DNA from: JBEKDJ01 sp050014415
GTDB lineage: Bacteria; Desulfobacterota; BSN033; UBA1163
Direction of reading: 5' to 3'
NCBI GenBank assembly: GCA_050014415.1
Contig: JBEKDJ010000313.1
Span: 1 to 9,562 of the forward strand
Length of the DNA stretch: 9,562 nucleotides
The notes beneath the pieces are model-generated. The model did not search any database and had not been told where the DNA came from. It worked only from the letters and a program-made list of their open reading frames with translations. Both the position numbers and the translations under genes were made by a program. Below, in pieces: positions 5,945 to 9,562 of this stretch. Position 1 is the stretch's first letter. The number at the start of each line of letters is the position of its first letter.

Positions 5945-5958
5945 CTCTATGAATAGAG
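5945..5958 (-). promoter_or_regulatory. Dyad operator candidate over the transcription start
   Basis: CTCTAT-GA-ATAGAG is a perfect 6-2-6 inverted repeat starting 2 bases after the -10 box and covering the predicted +1 (about 5954). A repressor bound here would block initiation. ArsR-type metal sensors often bind such sites, but no regulator gene is in the window, so the identity of any binder is open. Confidence 0.5.
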
Positions 5959-5960
5959 AC

Positions 5961-5988
5961 ATTATATGTTTATTAAGAAAGACGTCAA
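5961..5988 (-). promoter_or_regulatory. Strong sigma70-type promoter of the DUF3795/MerB-like transcript
   Basis: The minus strand has TTGACG (5983-5988), a 16-base spacer and a perfect TATAAT (5961-5966), in an AT-rich stretch between the citrate synthase 3' end and the small ORF. It is the best promoter match in the window. It would drive the 45-codon ORF, the DUF3795 gene, the MerB-like selenoprotein gene and possibly GH57. Confidence 0.7.
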
Positions 5989-6003
5989 GGTATTTTGACT
6001 AAA

Positions 6004-6024
6004 AACCATTGTAGCTTAATGGTT
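6004..6024 (-). terminator. Weak intrinsic terminator candidate downstream of citrate synthase
   Basis: The minus strand has AACCATT-N7-AATGGTT, a perfect 7-bp stem, directly followed by TTT (five T in total counting the stem end). It lies ~105 bases after the citrate synthase stop and just before the next promoter, a sensible place. The stem is AT-rich and the T-run short, so efficiency is doubtful. Confidence 0.35.
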
Positions 6025-6128
6025 ATCGAGTTCTGGGACGTTATCTGGCTATTGGTGCTTGCCCTGTACCATATTGGGTGCAGGATTTGGAATTTGGTAT
6101 ATCGCACAGACGATGCCGTGCCAATACA

Positions 6129-7313
6129 TTACGCTGATCGCTTATCGACCGGAACGTAGGTACATCCTTTAAGACCACAATAGTTCCCTACATAATCTGA
6201 ATCTGGCCTGTAGAGCTCGGGTTTGGGTTGGGCCTCGGCAAATTTCTCCTCGATGATGTGGGCCGCCCAACCGGAGATTCTTGAGACGGCAAAGACTGGC
6301 GTAAAGAGGTCTCTCGGGATGCCCATCATATGGTAGACCGAAGCGCTGTAGAAATCGACGTTGGGATAAATTTCTCTCCCCTTTATCTTCCTGAACTCCT
6401 CTTTTGTGGCCGCCTCAATGGCCTTCGTCAGTTCGTACCAGCGCCGGTCTCCTATACGGTCGGCCAGCCTTTCAGATATCTTTCTGAGGATGGTTGCCCT
6501 CGGGTCCTTGGTGTGATAAACGGCATGCCCCATCCCCATGATCTTCCCACCCTTCCTAAGTTTCTCCGAGACCCAGGGCTTCACGCTTTCCACATCCCCT
6601 ATCTCCAAAAGCATCTTCATCACTTCACTATTCGCTCCCCCGTGGAGCTCCCCTGAGAGAGCAGCCATGGCGGCTGCGATCGAGGCGTAGAGATGGGCGT
6701 GGGTGGAAGCCACCTCCCGACCTGCAAAGGTCGACGCATTGAAGGAATGTTCGGCATGGAGGATCAGACAGATATCGAAATCCCTGGCCGTCTCCGGGTC
6801 GGGAAGATTCCCTGTCAACATATATAGGAAATCTCCGGCATGAGTGAGATTGCGAGAAGGAGGGATGGGTTCAAGCCCTCTGCGAACACGATCCCATGCA
6901 GCGACCAAAGCCGGGAGTTTTGAAACGAGGCGGGCCGCCTTCTTCAAATTGGCCTCTTTTGTCTCCTCGTGCAGCTGGAAATCATAACTCGCCAAAATGG
7001 AGATAGCTGCTTGTAGCACATCCATGGGATGGGAAGATCCCGGTAGGATCTTCATAAATTCTACAACTGCGCCAGGAATTCCTCTCTCTGAGACCAATTC
7101 TGATTGAAACCTCTCCAGCTCGAATCGATTGGGCAGGCGATCGTTGAGAAGGAGGAAGGAGACTTCCTCAAAGGTCGAAGATGCAACGAGGTCGCAGATA
7201 TTGAAGCCCCGATAGATCAGATTCCCTTTCTCTCCATCGACATCCGAGATACGAGTATCCGCCACCTTCACTCCCCGAAGGCCTATGTTTTTTGTCTCCA
7301 ATTCCTCTCTCAT
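6129..7313 (-). CDS. Citrate synthase family protein (citrate or 2-methylcitrate synthase)
   Basis: This 394-residue protein joins acetyl-CoA (or propionyl-CoA) to oxaloacetate in the TCA or methylcitrate cycle, in the cytoplasm. The family's catalytic triad is visible: His224 in GELHGGAN, His263 in GMGHAVYHTKDPRA and Asp320 in YPNVDFYSASV. The motif HAEHSFNASTFAGR (186-199) and the N-terminal GLRGV...TRISDVDGEKGNLIYRG are also typical. Length agrees with the short (type I, dimeric) class. Sequence alone cannot tell citrate from methylcitrate synthase, nor Re from Si stereochemistry, although these motifs are those of ordinary Si-type enzymes. The start has AGGAG 7 bases before the ATG at 7313. 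The gene appears monocistronic: its own promoter candidate lies upstream, and a weak terminator and a new promoter follow. Confidence 0.95.
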   Translation of the reverse strand: MREELETKNIGLRGVKVADTRISDVDGEKGNLIYRGFNICDLVASSTFEEVSFLLLNDRLPNRFELERFQSELVSERGIPGAVVEFMKILPGSSHPMDVLQAAISILASYDFQLHEETKEANLKKAARLVSKLPALVAAWDRVRRGLEPIPPSRNLTHAGDFLYMLTGNLPDPETARDFDICLILHAEHSFNASTFAGREVASTHAHLYASIAAAMAALSGELHGGANSEVMKMLLEIGDVESVKPWVSEKLRKGGKIMGMGHAVYHTKDPRATILRKISERLADRIGDRRWYELTKAIEAATKEEFRKIKGREIYPNVDFYSASVYHMMGIPRDLFTPVFAVSRISGWAAHIIEEKFAEAQPKPELYRPDSDYVGNYCGLKGCTYVPVDKRSA

Positions 7314-7653
7314 CTCTTTACTCCTCTTAAAGGGTTCAAGAAAACAACGAAATCGTTCGGAGTCAACTTAGGTGGTGGCAAGAAACACACGAATCCTTGA
7401 ATCCTCAATCTTGCCAAAGGCAGGACTCGGCAAAACCTGGGAAGCACCTCCCACTGCCTTCTGAGTGTAACATCTCCGTGAACACACCTCTCTACTATTT
7501 ATGATATACTGAAACTTCAGAATTTCAACCTTTTTATGCCAAGTAGTCACAAAGAAAATATTCCCCAAAGCCGTTCTCTTCCCTCTTTCTTGCCCTGAAG
7601 GTCCTTATCCCGAATATAGTAGGCAACTGTCAAAAAAATAGGCAATTTGGAGC
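7314..7653. other. Leader/intergenic region upstream of citrate synthase, with hairpins
   Basis: No convincing gene is present. On the minus strand this region holds the citrate synthase ribosome site, two hairpins and a promoter candidate. TGGCAAGA (7376-7383) pairs perfectly with TCTTGCCA (7409-7416) around a 25-base loop. TGGGA (7438-7442) pairs with TCCCA (7449-7453). A long structured leader is possible. The 66-codon minus ORF through 7368-7568 overlaps these elements and has no ribosome site. From 7569 to 7653 I see nothing. Confidence 0.4.
7501..7528 (-). promoter_or_regulatory. Promoter candidate for the citrate synthase gene
   Basis: The minus strand has TTGAAA (7523-7528), a 16-base spacer and TATCAT (7501-7506). 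A small dyad CTGAA-AC-TTCAG lies within the spacer and could be an operator. The resulting leader would be about 180 bases, containing the hairpins described for 7314-7653. Confidence 0.4.
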
Positions 7654-7731
7654 TTGAAACAGAATCTCTCATTTTTGAAATCTGTCTTATTTCCAATGGA
7701 TTACAGATGGACCCCCTTTGGTATGGTTCTT

Positions 7732-8459
7732 AAATTCGTTGACAAAGTAATCTTCTTCCAATATAGTGGGTGGAGTATAGTGGGTGGAGAAAGGAGAACA
7801 GCCATGACTATTGGACGTCCAATCCCACCCCTCCACCTGAGTGACGATGAACGGGAAACCCTGGAACGATGGGCTCGAAGACCAAGAACCGCGCAAGCAT
7901 TGGCTTTTCGGGCACGTCTTATCCTTGTCTGTGCACAGGGGAAGACGAATAGCGAGGTGGCTGCCACGTTTCGCGTCACTCGGCCCACCGTGGGGAAATG
8001 GCGGGCGCGGTTTGTCACACGTCGTTTGGATGGCCTGCTCGATGAGCCTCGTCCCGGAGCTCCCCGACAAATCAGCGATGCGTCGGCATCGATCGATTGA
8101 ATTTCGTAAATTTCTTGATACGATTGATGATGCGGTTCCTCCGGATCTTGACATCCATCTGGTTCTGGACAATTATGGGGCCCATAAAACGCCCACGATC
8201 CACCGTTGGCTGGCAAAGCGGCCTCGCTATCATCTGCATGATACTCCCACGAGTGCCTCGTGGATTAATCAGGTGGAGCGCTGGTTTGCCGCTCTGACCG
8301 AGAAACAGCTTCGACGCAGCGCCTATCGGAGCACCCGAGAGTTGGAATTGGCTATTCAACGATATTTGGAAATTGCTAATAAGCATGCAAAACCCTTTAA
8401 ATGGACCAAAACAACAGATCAAATTCTTGCAGCCGTTGCAAGATTTTGCAAACGAATTC
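7732..8459 (+). mobile_element. IS630-family element, internally deleted remnant
   Basis: A transposase remnant lies between candidate imperfect terminal repeats. AAATTCGTTGACAAA (7732-7746) and the reverse complement of 8445-8459 (GAATTCGTTTGCAAA) match at 12 of 15 positions. The right repeat would overlap the end of the transposase coding sequence, which is unusual and weakens the call. Exact ends and the expected TA target duplication are not established. Since the transposase is broken, the element could move only if an intact relative supplies the enzyme. Confidence 0.4.
7762..7789 (+). repeat. Two tandem copies of TATAGTGGGTGGAG
   Basis: Two exact 14-base copies stand back to back (7762-7775, 7776-7789), just ahead of the transposase ribosome site. 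They could be a transposase binding site or a recent slippage duplication within the left end of the insertion sequence. Confidence 0.8.
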
Positions 8460-8476
8460 ATGACTCAGGACACTAG
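7804..8476 (+). pseudogene. IS630-family transposase, internal deletion plus frame change
   Basis: The reading begins at the ATG at 7804 with a good site (AGGAG 8 bases upstream). Residues 1-92 hold the N-terminal helix-turn-helix region of IS630-type transposases (SDDERETLERWARRP, NSEVAATFRVTRPTVGKW, LDGLLDEPRPGAPRQISD). At about 8079-8083 the sequence jumps to the C-terminal part in another frame: RRHRSIEFRKFLDTID, DLDIHLVLDNYGAHK (second catalytic Asp) and SASWINQVERWF (catalytic Glu), ending with TAG at 8476. Intact relatives are about 350 residues, so roughly 130-140 central residues are missing, including the first catalytic Asp. The original frame meets TGA at 8098-8100 soon after the junction. 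The protein cannot be an active transposase. The N-terminal DNA-binding fragment could still be made. The retained sequence matches the family well, so the deletion looks recent. Confidence 0.9.
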
Positions 8477-8569
8477 TAGAAGTGTGAATTATACCTAACC
8501 CGCAGCACCTTCACTATTGGGCAGAAAGAAACGGGTTTGATATTACCCCAAACAAGGAGGGCAAACGCG
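8477..8569 (+). promoter_or_regulatory. Leader region and ribosome site of the secreted repeat protein gene
   Basis: These 93 bases separate the transposase remnant from the next gene. AGGAGG at about 8555-8560 lies 9 bases before the ATG at 8570 and sets the start. No promoter close to consensus is visible, so the promoter may lie inside the insertion-sequence remnant. Confidence 0.5.
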
Positions 8570-9562
8570 ATGCATTCTCTTTGTTATAGAATGGTCATTA
8601 TTTCTCTTGCGGCTTTTTGCATTTTATTTCTTATTGTCTGCCACAGTCATGCCCTTACAGTTCCACCAGACTTCCACAACTTCACAGATCGTTTTGCGTT
8701 GCCAATGCCCGTCTCCCATAGAGCAATTGTCCGCGTTCAGGCGAAGGTGGAAGCCCCAGGCCCAGAATCTCCCTACTCTCATGAGACGTTAGAGGCCCTT
8801 CCTGCATTGTTGTCAGAATATCGTCCTGAGGAATTGCTGCTGTCGTCTTCTGGAAGTCCCTCTCGGAACGAGTCAATGAGTCAACAGGGCACTCTGATTC
8901 TTGGGCCAATCACCGTGCTTAGGGAAAGTGAGTTCCCTAAAACGGAACAGATTCCCTTTAGTATCTCTGATGCTACTGGCCCCTTTTTCCTCCGTCTCAC
9001 GAATGGTGCGCCCGAGGGCACCCATCGCGTATCGAGCGCTTCGGTAGTGCTCAATGGCCGCGAGGTTTTTAAGCCTTGTGAGATTAACCAAAAGGTAGCC
9101 AACCTGAACCGTCAGGTTACCCTTCGAATTGGGGAAAATCTCCTCGAGGTGAGGCTCAGAAGTGCCCCCGGGTCTTTCATCACTCTCGAGCTTTTCCATC
9201 TTGATGAGCAGTCTTGTCGGGTCTTTGGCCCTCAGACCTTTGTAAGAGGTAAAGGAAAACCAAAAAACGAGACAGTGCGCTTTGAAAAAAACCTCCAGTT
9301 CCATGGACCTTTTAGCTTGAATCTAACCAATGGCGATTCTGCAGGCTTTCACAAGGTTGATTCGGCTATCATCAAACTAAACGGATACCTCGTATTTGGC
9401 CCCAATAGCCTCAATGAGCATGTCCAGTATCTCTGGCAGACTGTCTCGCTACAACCAACCAATGTTCTAAGTGTGGAACTTCGTGGAAAACCAGGAGACC
9501 TCTTAACCATAGAGATAACCGGTTATGATGACACTCCGCCAACTGTCACGATTACAGGTCCA
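8570..9562 (+). CDS. Exported repeat protein, N-terminal part (runs off the right edge)
   Basis: The frame is open from the ATG at 8570 to the window end, 331 residues so far. Residues 1-28 form a Sec signal peptide: a short basic start, a hydrophobic core (MVIISLAAFCILFLIV) and a likely cut after SHA. A Pro/Ser-rich linker (about 45-105) follows. Two homologous modules of about 108 residues come next. They begin at GP112-113 and GP220-221 and each contains GPF-x-L-x-LTNG (137 and 246 onward), a beta-rich VLNG or KLNG segment and an L-x-VELRG-like strand. The last residues, DDTPPTVTITGP, look like the start of a bacterial Ig-like (Big) domain. This architecture is common in large surface or extracellular proteins. 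Binding partner and function are unknown. The strong ribosome site (AGGAGG) supports the start. Confidence 0.85.
   Translation, partial: MHSLCYRMVIISLAAFCILFLIVCHSHALTVPPDFHNFTDRFALPMPVSHRAIVRVQAKVEAPGPESPYSHETLEALPALLSEYRPEELLLSSSGSPSRNESMSQQGTLILGPITVLRESEFPKTEQIPFSISDATGPFFLRLTNGAPEGTHRVSSASVVLNGREVFKPCEINQKVANLNRQVTLRIGENLLEVRLRSAPGSFITLELFHLDEQSCRVFGPQTFVRGKGKPKNETVRFEKNLQFHGPFSLNLTNGDSAGFHKVDSAIIKLNGYLVFGPNSLNEHVQYLWQTVSLQPTNVLSVELRGKPGDLLTIEITGYDDTPPTVTITGP

Noticed and set aside
6004..6040. tRNA-like stretch (TAGCTTAATGGTTA resembles a D-arm)
   Set aside because: No anticodon arm, T-arm or acceptor stem can be assembled around it on either strand.
6019..6159. 46-codon plus-strand ORF with a hydrophobic core
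   Set aside because: It has no ribosome site, and overlaps the terminator-like hairpin and the citrate synthase 3' end.
7368..7568. 66-codon minus-strand ORF upstream of citrate synthase
   Set aside because: It has no ribosome site and no recognisable features, and overlaps the promoter and leader hairpins.
7654..7803. Upstream start for the transposase at 7654
   Set aside because: The added 50 residues have no resemblance to IS630 transposases. They run through the tandem repeat, and the ATG at 7804 has a strong ribosome site.
8682..9304. Minus-strand ORFs at 8682-8909, 8873-9304 and 8881-9102
   Set aside because: They are antisense to a continuous 331-codon plus-strand frame with a signal peptide and internal repeats.

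Overview
The window reads like chromosomal DNA of an anaerobic bacterium, most probably Desulfobacterota/Deltaproteobacteria-like. This is an inference from three things: a GH57/DUF3536 glycoside hydrolase, a DUF3795 protein, and a gene that only makes sense if UGA is decoded as selenocysteine. Almost all genes up to about 7.3 kb lie on the minus strand. The last 1.8 kb is plus-strand and holds a decayed IS630-type transposase and the start of a large secreted repeat protein.

The central result is at 4412-5164 (minus). What first looks like two short ORFs plus about 150 bases of spacer is one continuous 250-codon frame interrupted by two UGA codons (126 and 200). The conceptual protein is a MerB-family (organomercurial lyase-like) enzyme. 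The two UGAs fall exactly where MerB has its two catalytic cysteines (Cys96 and Cys159 of the R831b enzyme). The catalytic Asp99 equivalent is present as Asp129. Each UGA is followed at the right distance by a perfect 7-bp stem-loop that fits a bacterial SECIS. The second has a GGUC loop, as I recall for E. coli fdhF. The best reading is a double-selenocysteine MerB-like lyase, possibly related to the SaoL family of selenocysteine-assisted organometal proteins (name from memory).

Layout, reading the minus strand from high to low coordinates. A citrate synthase-family gene (6129-7313) has its own leader. A strong sigma70-type promoter (5961-5988), with a perfect dyad over the expected start point, leads into a 45-codon small ORF (5774-5911), a Cys-rich DUF3795 protein (5278-5700), the MerB-like selenoprotein (4412-5164) and, 6 bases after its stop and in the same frame, an 857-862 residue GH57/DUF3536 protein (1817-4405). 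A DUF4143-type AAA ATPase (471-1727) follows with its own candidate promoter and possibly a leaderless start. The 5' end of a small membrane protein runs off the left edge (1-167).

On the plus strand, 7804-8476 is an IS630-family transposase that has lost about 130-140 central residues and changed frame. From 8570 to the right edge is an exported protein with two homologous modules of about 108 residues. No selA/selB/selC genes, other mer genes or CRISPR arrays are visible, so selenocysteine decoding machinery must be sought elsewhere in the genome.
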